In this document: positions 29,497-37,934 of the stretch, piece after piece
Numbering within the stretch: the first letter of the stretch is position 1
How the letters are laid out: each line of letters starts with the position of its first letter
Origin: Terrimonas rubra
Lineage (GTDB): Bacteria; Bacteroidota; Bacteroidia; Chitinophagales; Chitinophagaceae
Direction of reading: 5' to 3'
Length of the DNA: 64,000 nt
NCBI RefSeq assembly: GCF_042686025.1
Contig: NZ_JBHUOZ010000003.1
Location: 2,356,001-2,420,000 of the forward strand
The notes under the pieces: generated by a model
Databases searched by the model: none
Seen by the model: the letters and a program-made list of their open reading frames with translations, nothing else
What the model was told of the DNA's origin: nothing
Position numbers and translations under genes: made by a program

Positions 29497-30504
29497 TTAT
29501 ATCACCTGGAACCCGTGTGCATAAGGGTCATCATCATCAATAATAATTGTATTATAACCTGTAACCATTGCCCAGCCTTCAATACCGGGAACAATAGCCG
29601 GTTTACCATCGCCAAAGGCATTAGGTACTTCTTCTTCAATCGTACCTACGAATTGCGAGCCGATGATACTTTCGTGTATGAACTGATCGCCTTTCTTCAG
29701 TTTTCCTTTTGCATGCCATTGGGCCATACGGGCCGATGTACCGGTGCCGCAGGGCGAGCGATCAATGGCTTTATCGCCATAAAACACAGCATTACGGGCC
29801 GTGGCATTATCATTGATAACGGCGCCTGTCCATTGTATATGACTAAGCCCGTTAATATTGGCATCCTGCGGGTGTATGAACGTGTATTTTTCATTCATCC
29901 GTTTACGGATCACCCGGCTCCAGCTGATCAGCTGATCGGCGGTATAATGCTCAATACCTTTAAAGTTTTCCTGCGGATCAATGATGGCATAAAAATTTCC
30001 GCCATAGGCCACATCTAAAGTGAGTGTGCCTAAATCGGGACTTTCAATGGTTAAGTTCTCTGAATGTAAAAATGATTTTACATTGGTCAGTTTTACCGAT
30101 TTTACTTTCTTGCCTTCCTGTACATAATCGATCAACACCAGTCCTGCCGGGGTTTCCAGCCTTAACTTGCCAGGCACTTTGGGTATCACCAGCCCTTCTT
30201 CAATGGCAATGGTTACGGTACCGATAGTACCATGCCCACACATGGGTAAGCAACCACTGGTTTCAATATATAGTACCCCAATATCGTTGGCTTCATCAAT
30301 GGGTGGATATAAGATACTTCCACTCATCATATCATGTCCACGGGGTTCAAACATCAGGCCTTTGCGTATCCAGTCATACGCTGCTAAAAAATGCAGGCGG
30401 CGTTCCATCATACTATTTCCACGCAATAAAGGACCGCCTCCGGCTACCACCCTCACCGGGTTACCGCAGGTATGCGCGTCAATACAGGAGAAAGTTTTTT
30501 TCAT
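29497..30504 (-). CDS. 4-hydroxyproline 2-epimerase (proline racemase family)
   Basis: A 335-residue proline racemase family enzyme. The two catalytic cysteines are visible: Cys89 in LPMCGHGTIG and Cys252 in DRSPCGTGTSARMA. The Cys-Cys pair distinguishes racemases/epimerases from trans-3-hydroxyproline dehydratases, which have Thr at the second site. With the D-hydroxyproline dehydrogenase, the DapA-like deaminase and the semialdehyde dehydrogenase next to it, the best call is trans-4-hydroxy-L-proline to cis-4-hydroxy-D-proline epimerase. It starts the second block of the cluster, after a 280-base gap that holds a dispersed repeat, so it may have its own promoter. Confidence 0.92.
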   Translation of the reverse strand: MKKTFSCIDAHTCGNPVRVVAGGGPLLRGNSMMERRLHFLAAYDWIRKGLMFEPRGHDMMSGSILYPPIDEANDIGVLYIETSGCLPMCGHGTIGTVTIAIEEGLVIPKVPGKLRLETPAGLVLIDYVQEGKKVKSVKLTNVKSFLHSENLTIESPDLGTLTLDVAYGGNFYAIIDPQENFKGIEHYTADQLISWSRVIRKRMNEKYTFIHPQDANINGLSHIQWTGAVINDNATARNAVFYGDKAIDRSPCGTGTSARMAQWHAKGKLKKGDQFIHESIIGSQFVGTIEEEVPNAFGDGKPAIVPGIEGWAMVTGYNTIIIDDDDPYAHGFQVI

Positions 30505-30784
30505 TTATTCTTATGAATTATGAATGTTGAATTATGAGTTATGAATTACGAATTATAAATGATGAATAGCATTACTACTGTTGAACGGAGCGTCGCAACA
30601 ACAGTTCAATCAGGGCTATGCAGCTGGTAAACTAAAATTTGTTTTATTACCATCGTCCCTCCCCTGATGGTGCTTCCGTTGTGTCACTCACTTGTGCGGC
30701 AACAATTCTATTCACCATTTTACAATATTCCCTGTTTTATCCGGGTTTATCATTAGCAAATTTCCAAATCACCAAATTATCAAA
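30505..30784. repeat. Intergenic gap with A/T low-complexity repeats and a GCGTCGC-type element
   Basis: Three parts can be seen. At 30510-30570 there are degenerate tandem copies of ATGAATTATGAATT. At 30578-30627 there is a dispersed repeat, the closest relative of the element at 23-73. At about 30757-30787 there is an A/T motif (AAATTTCCAAATCACCAAAT) like that upstream of the permease gene and near 43690. No RNA gene or ORF is supported. Confidence 0.6.
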
Positions 30785-32266
30785 TTAAACATTCTCCTTA
30801 CTCAATTCACCGTTAACCGTACGCCATACACCCAATACATTCTCATCTTTCAACTCATCCGGCAATAAAGCATCGGGCCAGTTCTGGTAACTCACCGGGC
30901 GGGCAAAACGTTTAATGGCATCAGGACCCACCGCTGTAAAACGGCTGTCGCTGCAGGATGGATAAGGGCCGCTATGCGTCATAGCATAACATACTTCCAC
31001 ACCGGTAGGAAAATTATTAAATAATAAACGGCCGCATTTCGATTCAACAATATTGATCAGCGTTTTATTATCTGCTAACTCTTCTGTTTCACCCCAAATG
31101 GAAATGGTCAGTTGTCCTTCCAGGGCTTTGGCTATCGCTGCTGCCTCTTCCTGTGTTTTATAGGTAACCAACAGACCAAAGGGACCGAACACTTCCTGCG
31201 ATAGTTTTTTATTGGCAATAAAATCTGCTGCCGTGGTAATAGCGATGGCCGCATTACCAAAGCCTTCGGCGCCTTCGGTAGCCTGTGCTATTACTTCAAC
31301 CGCCGGCTGTTGTAATACATTTGTTTTGTTGGTATGGTAAGCAGCTGCAATACCCTTATGTAACATGGGCGCTGCGGGTGTTGCACTGATCTGCTGTGCC
31401 AGGGTATTAATAAAAGTAGCCAAAGCAGGCGATTCCGGCGCTACAAAAATACCGGGATTGGTACAGAACTGTCCCACACCCAATGTTAAGGAAGCCGCAT
31501 ATTGTTTAGCTACTTCCTCCGCTGCATTATTCAGTTTTTGCGCTAATAAAAACACGGGGTTCACACTGCCCATTTCCGCAAATACGGGTATAGGTTCGGC
31601 TCTTTTATTGGCCAGGTCAAACAAGGCCTTGCCGCCACCATGTGAGCCGGTAAAACCAACTGCCTTTACTACCGGGTGTGATACCAGGTAAGTACCATTC
31701 TCAAATGAGTTGCTGTACACATGTCCGAATAAACCTTCGGGCAAACCTGCTTTTTGTATAACCCCGTTAATAGCCGCCGCCATAATGCCCGATGTTTTGG
31801 GATGGGCAGAATGTGCTTTTACAATTACCGGGCAGCCGGCTGCTATAGCTGAAGCCGTATCACCGCCGGCGGTGGAAAAAGCAAAGGGGAAGTTACTGGC
31901 ACAAAAAACAACTACAGGCCCCAACGGCGTGTATGTTTTGCGGATAGATGGTCTTGGAGCAGGCTGCCTGTCAGGCAAAGCCGTATCAATACGAACAGGC
32001 AATACTACACCGCTTTGCAAGGCATCGGCATAACTGCGCCATTGAAAAACAGTGCGGCCTTTTTCACCCTGCAGCCTGGCAACAGGTAAATTGGTTTCGG
32101 CCTGTGCCGTTGTAATTAATTCATCATCCAGCGCTTCAATCGCATCAGCCACCTGGTGCATGAAAGCCGCTCTTTGTTTTACTGTGAAATTTTTAAAAAT
32201 AAAAAAAGCCTCCTGGGCTTTTTCCAGGAGGTTATCTATCTCTGTAATAGTAGTATTCAAACTCAT
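30785..32266 (-). CDS. Aldehyde dehydrogenase, likely alpha-ketoglutaric semialdehyde dehydrogenase
   Basis: A 493-residue aldehyde dehydrogenase of the 2,5-dioxovalerate dehydrogenase type. Cys268 in GQFCTNPG is the nucleophile and Glu231 in FAEMGSVNP the general base; FTGSHGGGKAL marks the coenzyme loop. It probably oxidises 2-ketoglutaric semialdehyde to 2-ketoglutarate with NAD(P), the last step of hydroxyproline degradation and also of some pentose and sugar-acid routes. The EMGSVNP variant (rather than ELGGK) is typical of this subgroup. It lies 84 bases after the DapA-like deaminase that would make its substrate. Confidence 0.9.
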   Translation of the reverse strand: MSLNTTITEIDNLLEKAQEAFFIFKNFTVKQRAAFMHQVADAIEALDDELITTAQAETNLPVARLQGEKGRTVFQWRSYADALQSGVVLPVRIDTALPDRQPAPRPSIRKTYTPLGPVVVFCASNFPFAFSTAGGDTASAIAAGCPVIVKAHSAHPKTSGIMAAAINGVIQKAGLPEGLFGHVYSNSFENGTYLVSHPVVKAVGFTGSHGGGKALFDLANKRAEPIPVFAEMGSVNPVFLLAQKLNNAAEEVAKQYAASLTLGVGQFCTNPGIFVAPESPALATFINTLAQQISATPAAPMLHKGIAAAYHTNKTNVLQQPAVEVIAQATEGAEGFGNAAIAITTAADFIANKKLSQEVFGPFGLLVTYKTQEEAAAIAKALEGQLTISIWGETEELADNKTLINIVESKCGRLLFNNFPTGVEVCYAMTHSGPYPSCSDSRFTAVGPDAIKRFARPVSYQNWPDALLPDELKDENVLGVWRTVNGELSKENV

Positions 32267-32350
32267 GCTTATTATAAAATTATGTGGTAAAAGCAGGCGT
32301 TATAAAAAATAAGTCTTCGCTGCTTTTATCCATGGTACAGGTTACGGATA

Positions 32351-33301
32351 TCAGGCCAGTACCGCTTCTTTTGAAATAGTTTCTAAAGCTAAATAATCAG
32401 GTAGTTCAGGCCTTGATGCAATAGCCGTGTCGATGATCTTTTGAATGCGTGCTCTTTCTTCACCCTCTAGTGGTAAACGCGGAGCCCTTACATGTTCATT
32501 GCCGATACCTTCCGCTACCGCCGCCAGCTTAATATACTGAACTAGTTTCGGATGAATATCCAATTCCAGCAAAGGCATGAACCAGCGGTAAATTTTTAAC
32601 GCTTCTTCCAGGTAACCGGCTTTGGCCAAATTAAAAATGGCTACAGTTTCTCTAGGGAAAGCATCAACCAATCCGGCAACCGAACCGCTGGCGCCCATTA
32701 ACTGCGACTCCAGTGAAATGGTATCAACACCACCCAGTATTTTAAACCTGTCGCCAAAACGGTTGATCATACGGGTAATATTGGTCAGGTCACGGGTAGA
32801 TTCTTTTACCGCCTGGATAGTTGGGTAAGCTTCCAGCTCGGCAAACATATCCAACGTAACATGAATGGCGTAATCAACCGGGTTATTGTATATTAATATA
32901 GGTAAAGAAGAAGCTGAAGCTACAGCCTGGAAATAAGTCACCACTTCCTTATCAGAAGCCTTGTAACGCATAGGCGGTAATAACATCAAACCATCTGCAC
33001 CAATACTCTCCGCTTTTTTGGCGATCTCTACAGCAACAGCAGTGGCCTGTTCAGCAATATTCAGTAAAACGGGTATATGTGCAGGTACATTCTTTTTAGC
33101 AAAAACCAATAAGTCAAATTTTTCCTGTGCGGTTAAAGTGCTGGCCTCACCCAGGGTACCGGCCAGGATAACACCCGATACACCCGCTTCTACCTGCGCG
33201 TTCAGGTTTTTTTGAAACATGTCATAATCTATGTCCCCGTTGGCTTTGAATGGTGTTAATAATGCCGGGTACACACCGTGCCATAACGCTGTTTTACTCA
33301 T
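32351..33301 (-). CDS. DapA-family lyase, likely 1-pyrroline-4-hydroxy-2-carboxylate deaminase
   Basis: A 316-residue dihydrodipicolinate synthase/N-acetylneuraminate lyase family TIM barrel. Schiff-base Lys166 lies in IQAVKESTRD, and Tyr138 is in ILIYNNPVDY. The substrate-binding GTLGEASTL loop is at 48-56. In hydroxyproline pathways this family deaminates 1-pyrroline-4-hydroxy-2-carboxylate to ketoglutaric semialdehyde. The neighbouring epimerase, D-amino acid dehydrogenase and semialdehyde dehydrogenase strongly favour that over lysine biosynthesis or sialic acid cleavage. A 166-base leader separates it from the upstream AraC gene. Confidence 0.88.
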   Translation of the reverse strand: MSKTALWHGVYPALLTPFKANGDIDYDMFQKNLNAQVEAGVSGVILAGTLGEASTLTAQEKFDLLVFAKKNVPAHIPVLLNIAEQATAVAVEIAKKAESIGADGLMLLPPMRYKASDKEVVTYFQAVASASSLPILIYNNPVDYAIHVTLDMFAELEAYPTIQAVKESTRDLTNITRMINRFGDRFKILGGVDTISLESQLMGASGSVAGLVDAFPRETVAIFNLAKAGYLEEALKIYRWFMPLLELDIHPKLVQYIKLAAVAEGIGNEHVRAPRLPLEGEERARIQKIIDTAIASRPELPDYLALETISKEAVLA

Positions 33302-33467
33302 GATGATTTGTAGTTTAATTAGTCAAAATATTACTCCTTTGCCTTTATCAGTTTGTATGAACAGGGGCATCGGCTTACAGGCAAATATCGCTCAGCGATA
33401 ATTTATACAACGCCTGTTTATTAGTAAACAATGTGCAAATATTAACCGGTAAATTAATGAAAATAGC

Positions 33468-34349
33468 CTAAGCAAGGTTTTTTTTGTACTTATCCAGATA
33501 TTCTTTGGGGGAAGTGCCGGCAATGGATTTGAATACACGGTTAAAATTGGTAATACTGTTAAAACCGCTGTTATAGGCTACAGAAGATATACTATTGTAT
33601 TTACCAACCGTAAGTTGCTTACAGGCTTCGCTGATACGCATCTGGTTTAAGAAGGTAACAAAAGTTACACCGGTATGTTTTTTAAAATAACGGCAAAATG
33701 CCTGCGAGGTCATATGGGCTTCTGCTGCCACTTCTTCCAGGGTTACATCACGGTGATAATGCAGCATGATATAGTTATAAATATGCTCCATCCGCACACC
33801 TTCCCGCTCGCCCGTTTTTTCATAGGTAGGTACGGATGATAATGACTGAGGCCTGGGATTCATTTTACAGAATATCCGCAGCAGGGATAAAAAATGAAAT
33901 AACTGGTCCATATGACTGGCCTCTTTCAACAACTTTATTTTTTGTGATACCAGGCGGAAATAGGCCGGATCCAGCTTAAACCCGCCTTTATATTCCTTTA
34001 AAAAACCGTTCAACTGTACCAGCTCAGGCAATTCCAGTAACTTACTTAAGTTACCATTGGGATCATAGAAAACAGAGATGGTATGTATGGTATCATGTGT
34101 AGCTACCGCCATATCTGACTCACTTCCTTTAAATACATGTGCCTGGTTGGGTGCTATTAAAAAAATGTCACCCGGCTCAAATAAATGCATGGTATTATCG
34201 GCTATCAGTGTGCCCTGACCCTTTACTATCCATACCAGTTGCGCCTCTTTATGTTTGTGCAAATGCGGGTAAAAATGAGGCACTTTGTCTTCCTGGACCA
34301 TGATGGTTTTTTCGGCAGTAACCGGAACGGTAAATTGGAGAGGTTTCAT
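33468..34349 (-). CDS. AraC-family regulator of the hydroxyproline genes (paralogue 1)
   Basis: A 293-residue regulator with an N-terminal cupin sensor (HLHKHKEAQLVWIVKGQGTL and PNQAHVF) and a C-terminal double helix-turn-helix. The first HTH spans about residues 200-220 and contains TSQAFCRYFKKHTG; the second is SVAYNSGFNSITNFNRVFK near 260-280. It is transcribed in the same direction as the hydroxyproline genes and is probably their activator, responding to a pathway intermediate. A paralogue with clear similarity over the whole length lies at 42799-43677. Candidate 21-base-spaced half-sites are 230 bases upstream. Confidence 0.86.
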   Translation of the reverse strand: MKPLQFTVPVTAEKTIMVQEDKVPHFYPHLHKHKEAQLVWIVKGQGTLIADNTMHLFEPGDIFLIAPNQAHVFKGSESDMAVATHDTIHTISVFYDPNGNLSKLLELPELVQLNGFLKEYKGGFKLDPAYFRLVSQKIKLLKEASHMDQLFHFLSLLRIFCKMNPRPQSLSSVPTYEKTGEREGVRMEHIYNYIMLHYHRDVTLEEVAAEAHMTSQAFCRYFKKHTGVTFVTFLNQMRISEACKQLTVGKYNSISSVAYNSGFNSITNFNRVFKSIAGTSPKEYLDKYKKNLA

Positions 34350-34499
34350 TTTCTATAGCTGTTGTTGTACCCGTAAACTACATTATTTTATCACTTAACA
34401 ATCATTTAATAGCAAAACAGGTTAAAATATGACTATAATTAGTTCATGATGGTCATTTTTTAACTTAAAATAATTGTCTAAACAACACTTTATCTGTAT

Positions 34500-34561
34500 G
34501 GGTTGCCGCAATGAACACCCCAAGAGCGGGGAATGGAAACGCTGAGATAGTACCCGCAACC
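34500..34561 (+). other. Candidate structured element in the divergent hydroxyproline/arabinose gap
   Basis: GGTTGC (34501-34506) pairs with GCAACC (34556-34561), enclosing a CCCC-AAGAGC-GGGG hairpin (34518-34531) and the segment GGAAACGCTGAGATAGTACCC. GCTGAGATAGTACCC looks like the thi-box part of a TPP riboswitch, but the rest of that riboswitch is missing. The GC-rich element stands out from A/T-rich surroundings. Direction, transcription and function are unknown. Confidence 0.3.
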
Positions 34562-34579
34562 GGTATTTGCCGGTATGAC

Positions 34580-34611
34580 ATAATTTTAGCGATTACCGGT
34601 ATTATTTTAGC
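34580..34611. promoter_or_regulatory. Direct repeats spaced 21 bases, candidate AraC-family operator
   Basis: ATAATTTTAGC (34580-34590) and ATTATTTTAGC (34601-34611) are direct repeats with a 21-base offset, two helical turns. Each is preceded by CCGGTAT. This is the usual geometry of AraC-family half-sites. The divergent gap holds the start of the hydroxyproline AraC gene on one side and araR on the other. Confidence 0.4.
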
Positions 34612-34682
34612 AGGAGGCGGTATTACAACGATTGCGTGAATATTTTGTGGTGATTAATGCGTAACTATATGGGTAGTTTACT

Positions 34683-34690
34683 TAGATTTG
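34683..34690 (+). promoter_or_regulatory. Candidate -7 box for araR
   Basis: TAGATTTG matches TAnnTTTG and lies 16 bases before the araR ATG. No well-spaced -33 TTG is seen. If real, the araR leader would be only about 10 bases and would exclude the structured element upstream. Confidence 0.45.
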
Positions 34691-34706
34691 AAACAATTCT
34701 GCGGGA

Positions 34707-35417
34707 ATGACATCTTACAAGAACCAAAAAAAATTACTGGCTGCTGTTGATTGTATCATCTTCGGCTTTTACGAGCAAACATTGAAAGTGCTGCTTATTC
34801 AACGTGGCTTTAAACCTGAAGAGGGTAAATGGAGCCTGATGGGCGGCTTTATCCAGCCAACCGAGGGCCCGGACCAGGCCGCCAACCGGGTATTATCATC
34901 ATTAACCGGCTTACACGGCGTATACCTGGAACAATTGCATACTTTTGGCGATCCCAACCGTGACCCCTACGAAAGAACCTTATCCACGGCTTATTTTGCT
35001 TTAATAGATATACAGCAGTACGAAAAACAAATTACAGAAGCGTATCATGCCGAGTGGTTTGCATTGAACGAATTACCCGAACTGATCTTTGATCATGAGG
35101 ATATGATCACCATGGCACTGGAAAAGCTACGTTATAAAGCGGCCCTGCATCCTATTTTGTTTGAACTGTTACCTACCAAATTCACCATCCCGCAATTACA
35201 TGGCCTGTATGAATCCTTATACAATACCAGCCTGGATAAACGTAATTTCAACCGGAAAGTACTGTCAACCAATTTATTGGTAAAACAAAACGATAAAGAA
35301 AAAACCAGCTCCAAGAAAGGAGCTTATTACTATAAACTAAATAAGAAAAGTTATAAAAATAATTTCCAGGCCTTTTTAACCATGATACCCGTACCGGTAT
35401 CATTTAAGACCATGTAA
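34707..35417 (+). CDS. araR: NrtR-family Nudix-fold regulator, likely arabinose repressor AraR
   Basis: A 236-residue two-domain protein: an N-terminal Nudix-like domain (about 8-135) and a C-terminal winged helix (about 145-225). The Nudix box (about 46-68) reads GGFIQPTEGPDQAANRVLSS, so the REUxEE glutamates needed for hydrolysis are lost and the domain should act as a sensor only. In Bacteroides an NrtR-type protein (AraR) represses L-arabinose genes and responds to arabinose. This gene sits 56 bases upstream of araB, and a palindrome overlaps that gap. Its DNA target and ligand here are inferred by homology and context. Confidence 0.85.
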   Translation: MTSYKNQKKLLAAVDCIIFGFYEQTLKVLLIQRGFKPEEGKWSLMGGFIQPTEGPDQAANRVLSSLTGLHGVYLEQLHTFGDPNRDPYERTLSTAYFALIDIQQYEKQITEAYHAEWFALNELPELIFDHEDMITMALEKLRYKAALHPILFELLPTKFTIPQLHGLYESLYNTSLDKRNFNRKVLSTNLLVKQNDKEKTSSKKGAYYYKLNKKSYKNNFQAFLTMIPVPVSFKTM

Positions 35418-35444
35418 GCTTATATTTTTTTATTCGAATTAATA

Positions 35445-35461
35445 AGTGTTAAATTTACACT
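35445..35461. promoter_or_regulatory. Candidate AraR operator upstream of araB
   Basis: AGTGT-TAAATTT-ACACT is an inverted repeat 13 bases before the araB start codon. Its centre overlaps TAAATTTA, close to the -7 consensus TAnnTTTG, so a bound repressor would block the promoter. Assignment to AraR is by position. Confidence 0.5.
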
Positions 35462-35473
35462 AATTATCTTGTC

Positions 35474-37114
35474 ATGATGCAAAAATTTGTTTTTGGAATT
35501 GATTATGGTACTGACTCCGTAAGAGCAGTATTGGTGAATACTCATAACGGTGAAGAGCTTGCCACTTCTGTGTTTCATTATCCCCGCTGGAAAAAAGGAT
35601 TGTATTGTAATGCTGCGGCACACCGCTTCAGGCAACACCCATTAGACTATGTGGAGGGGTTGGAACACACCATTAAAGACTGTTTACAAAAAGCAGGTGG
35701 ATCGGTTGCCAGCCAGGTAGTGGGCATATCCATTGATACCACCGGCTCCACACCCGTAGCAGTAAATAAAGCCGGCACACCGCTGGCATTGTTACCCGAA
35801 TTTGAAAACGAGCCGGATGCCATGTTTGTATTATGGAAAGACCATACGGCAACAAAAGAAGCGGCCGAGATCAACAGCCATGCACAAAAATTTGATACTG
35901 ATTACCTGCAATTTGTCGGCGGCATTTATAGTAGTGAATGGTACTGGGCTAAACTATTACACCTGTTACGTACAAACGAAACCCTGCGTACGCATGTCCA
36001 TTCTTTTGTAGAACATTGCGACTGGATACCTTTCTTATTAACCGGCGGTACCGATTTCACCCAATTGAAAAGAGGTATCTGCAGTGCCGGTCACAAAGCC
36101 CTATGGGCGGAGGAGTTTGGTGGACTGCCCCCGGAAGATTTCTTTACCTCGCTGGACCCTTTACTGGCAGGCCATGCACAAAAGAATTTTGAGCACACTT
36201 ATACTGCTGCCGAAGCTGCCGGCACTATTTCGGAAGAATGGGCCACACGCTTAGGTATTCCCAATACCGTTGTAATCGGCATTGGCGCTTTTGATTGCCA
36301 TATGGGTGCCGTAGGCGGACAGATAGAGCCCTATTACCTGAGTAAAGTAATGGGGACTTCAACCTGTGATATGCTGGTAGCGCCTGTTGATGCCATGCAG
36401 GATACCCTGGTAAAAGGTATCTGCGGCCAGGTGAATGGCTCCATCATTCCCGGTATGATCGGCCTGGAAGCCGGGCAATCGGCTTTTGGTGATGTATATG
36501 CCTGGTTTAAGAATATACTTACCTGGCCTTTAAGTTTGATTGAAGATGAAACGATACAACAACAGGTAAGTGATACTATTATTGCCAGACTTTCCGCAGC
36601 AGCGGAACAATTACCCTTACAGGAAAATGATGAGCTGGCTGTTGACTGGTTAAACGGCCGCCGCACACCCGATGCCAACCAGTTATTGAAAGGCAGTATA
36701 CAAGGCATTAACTTAGCAACGGATGCGCCCCGTATTTTTAAAGCCCTGGTGGAAGCCACCTGCTTTGGCGCCAAAGCTATTACAGACCGTTTTATAGAAC
36801 AGGGAGTTCCGGTAAAAGGATTAATTGGTATGGGCGGTGTGGCACAGAAAGCCCCTTATATCATGCAGACCATGACCAATATTATCGGCATGCCTTTACG
36901 CATACATAAAAGCGAACAAACCTGTGCTGCCGGGGCTGCTATGTTTGCCGCCACCGTAGCCGGTGTATACACAAAAGTGGAAGAGGCTATGACACAGATG
37001 GGACAAGGTTTTGATAAAACCTATTACCCCGATGAAAGCACTGCTGCAGTGTACGCCAAACGTTACGAACAATATAAACAAGCAGGAAATTTTATTGAAC
37101 ATGGGAAAATATAG
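35474..37114 (+). CDS. araB: Ribulokinase
   Basis: A 546-residue FGGY-family carbohydrate kinase that phosphorylates L-ribulose to L-ribulose 5-phosphate with ATP. FGIDYGTDSVRAVLV at residues 7-21 is the ATP-binding phosphate-1 motif, and GTSTCDM and GLIGMGGVAQKAPYIMQ mark later FGGY blocks. Length is typical of AraB-type ribulokinase. Two Met codons at the start are possible; the first is used. The end overlaps araD by 14 bases, so the two are cotranslated. Arabinose isomerase follows two genes later, confirming the pathway. Confidence 0.94.
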   Translation: MMQKFVFGIDYGTDSVRAVLVNTHNGEELATSVFHYPRWKKGLYCNAAAHRFRQHPLDYVEGLEHTIKDCLQKAGGSVASQVVGISIDTTGSTPVAVNKAGTPLALLPEFENEPDAMFVLWKDHTATKEAAEINSHAQKFDTDYLQFVGGIYSSEWYWAKLLHLLRTNETLRTHVHSFVEHCDWIPFLLTGGTDFTQLKRGICSAGHKALWAEEFGGLPPEDFFTSLDPLLAGHAQKNFEHTYTAAEAAGTISEEWATRLGIPNTVVIGIGAFDCHMGAVGGQIEPYYLSKVMGTSTCDMLVAPVDAMQDTLVKGICGQVNGSIIPGMIGLEAGQSAFGDVYAWFKNILTWPLSLIEDETIQQQVSDTIIARLSAAAEQLPLQENDELAVDWLNGRRTPDANQLLKGSIQGINLATDAPRIFKALVEATCFGAKAITDRFIEQGVPVKGLIGMGGVAQKAPYIMQTMTNIIGMPLRIHKSEQTCAAGAAMFAATVAGVYTKVEEAMTQMGQGFDKTYYPDESTAAVYAKRYEQYKQAGNFIEHGKI

Positions 37115-37802
37115 TCATATACAACAGGAGGCTTATGAAGCCAATATGCAATTACCTGTACTGGGTTTGGTATTGTACACTTTTGGCAACGTAAGCGCAC
37201 TGGACAGGAGCCTGGGTGTGTTTGCCATTAAACCCAGCGGCGTGCCTTACAACGAACTTACGCCCGGTAAAATGGTGATCGTTGACCTGGACAGCAAGGT
37301 GGTGGAAGGAACACTTCGCCCCTCCTCCGATACAAAGACCCATGCCGTATTATATAAAGAATGGGACAGTATCGGCGGTGTTTGTCATACCCACTCTACC
37401 TATGCCACAGCCTGGGCGCAATCGCAGCTGGATATTCCTATTTTTGGTACCACTCATGCAGATCATAATACCGTAGACATTCCCTGTGCCCCACCTATGG
37501 ATGATGAAATGATCAAGGGCAATTATGAGCATGAAACCGGTTACCAGATCATCAATTGCCTCAATCATAAAAAAATGGATTATAAAGAGGTGGAGATGAT
37601 CTTAGTAGGCAATCATGCGCCTTTTACCTGGGGCAAAACTGCTGCAAAAGCGGTGTACAATAGTGCCGTGCTGGAAAGCATTGCACAAATGGCGTTGTTA
37701 ACACAACAGATAAACCCCGGTGCTCCACGTTTAAAAGACTCCCTGATCAAAAAACATTTTGAGCGTAAACACGGGCCGGATTCGTATTATGGTCAGTCAT
37801 AA
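37101..37802 (+). CDS. araD: L-ribulose-5-phosphate 4-epimerase
   Basis: A 233-residue class II aldolase-like enzyme converting L-ribulose 5-phosphate to D-xylulose 5-phosphate. Zinc ligands fit the pair in VCHTHSTYATAWA and a later His in IILVGNHAPFTW. Family motifs NVSALDR and KPSGVPY are present. I start it at the ATG at 37101 (MGKYSHIQQEAY), 14 bases before the araB stop codon. An earlier in-frame ATG at 37011 would add 30 residues without homology and deepen the overlap. Confidence 0.93.
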   Translation: MGKYSHIQQEAYEANMQLPVLGLVLYTFGNVSALDRSLGVFAIKPSGVPYNELTPGKMVIVDLDSKVVEGTLRPSSDTKTHAVLYKEWDSIGGVCHTHSTYATAWAQSQLDIPIFGTTHADHNTVDIPCAPPMDDEMIKGNYEHETGYQIINCLNHKKMDYKEVEMILVGNHAPFTWGKTAAKAVYNSAVLESIAQMALLTQQINPGAPRLKDSLIKKHFERKHGPDSYYGQS

Positions 37803-37855
37803 AATTATATACACTTTGCATTTTTATAATGCCGATTAGCATTGATGAAGTTGAA

Positions 37856-37896
37856 GTGTGCGACGCAAGGAACGATGAAAGTAGTAATACAGCTGA
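37856..37896. repeat. Dispersed GCGACGC-type intergenic repeat, copy 4
   Basis: GTGTGCGACGCAAGGAACGATGAAAG and following bases match the copy at 43789 at 38 of 41 positions. It lies inside the arabinose operon, between araD and the epimerase gene. Confidence 0.7.
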
Positions 37897-37934
37897 CTAA
37901 CAAATAAAAATTAATTCAATAAAAACGATTGTAC

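Noticed and set aside
30024..30530. Plus-strand ORFs opposite the hydroxyproline genes
   Set aside because: They are antisense shadows of the epimerase gene, without domains or signal; the same holds for other overlapping frames.
34500..34561. TPP riboswitch
   Set aside because: Only the GCTGAGAT...TACCC part is present. The second conserved part (GAACCTGATC...GCGNAGGGA) is missing, and no thiamine gene is nearby.
37011..37100. Longer araD start
   Set aside because: It would overlap araB by about 100 bases and add 30 residues that do not resemble AraD; the ATG at 37101 fits the family.
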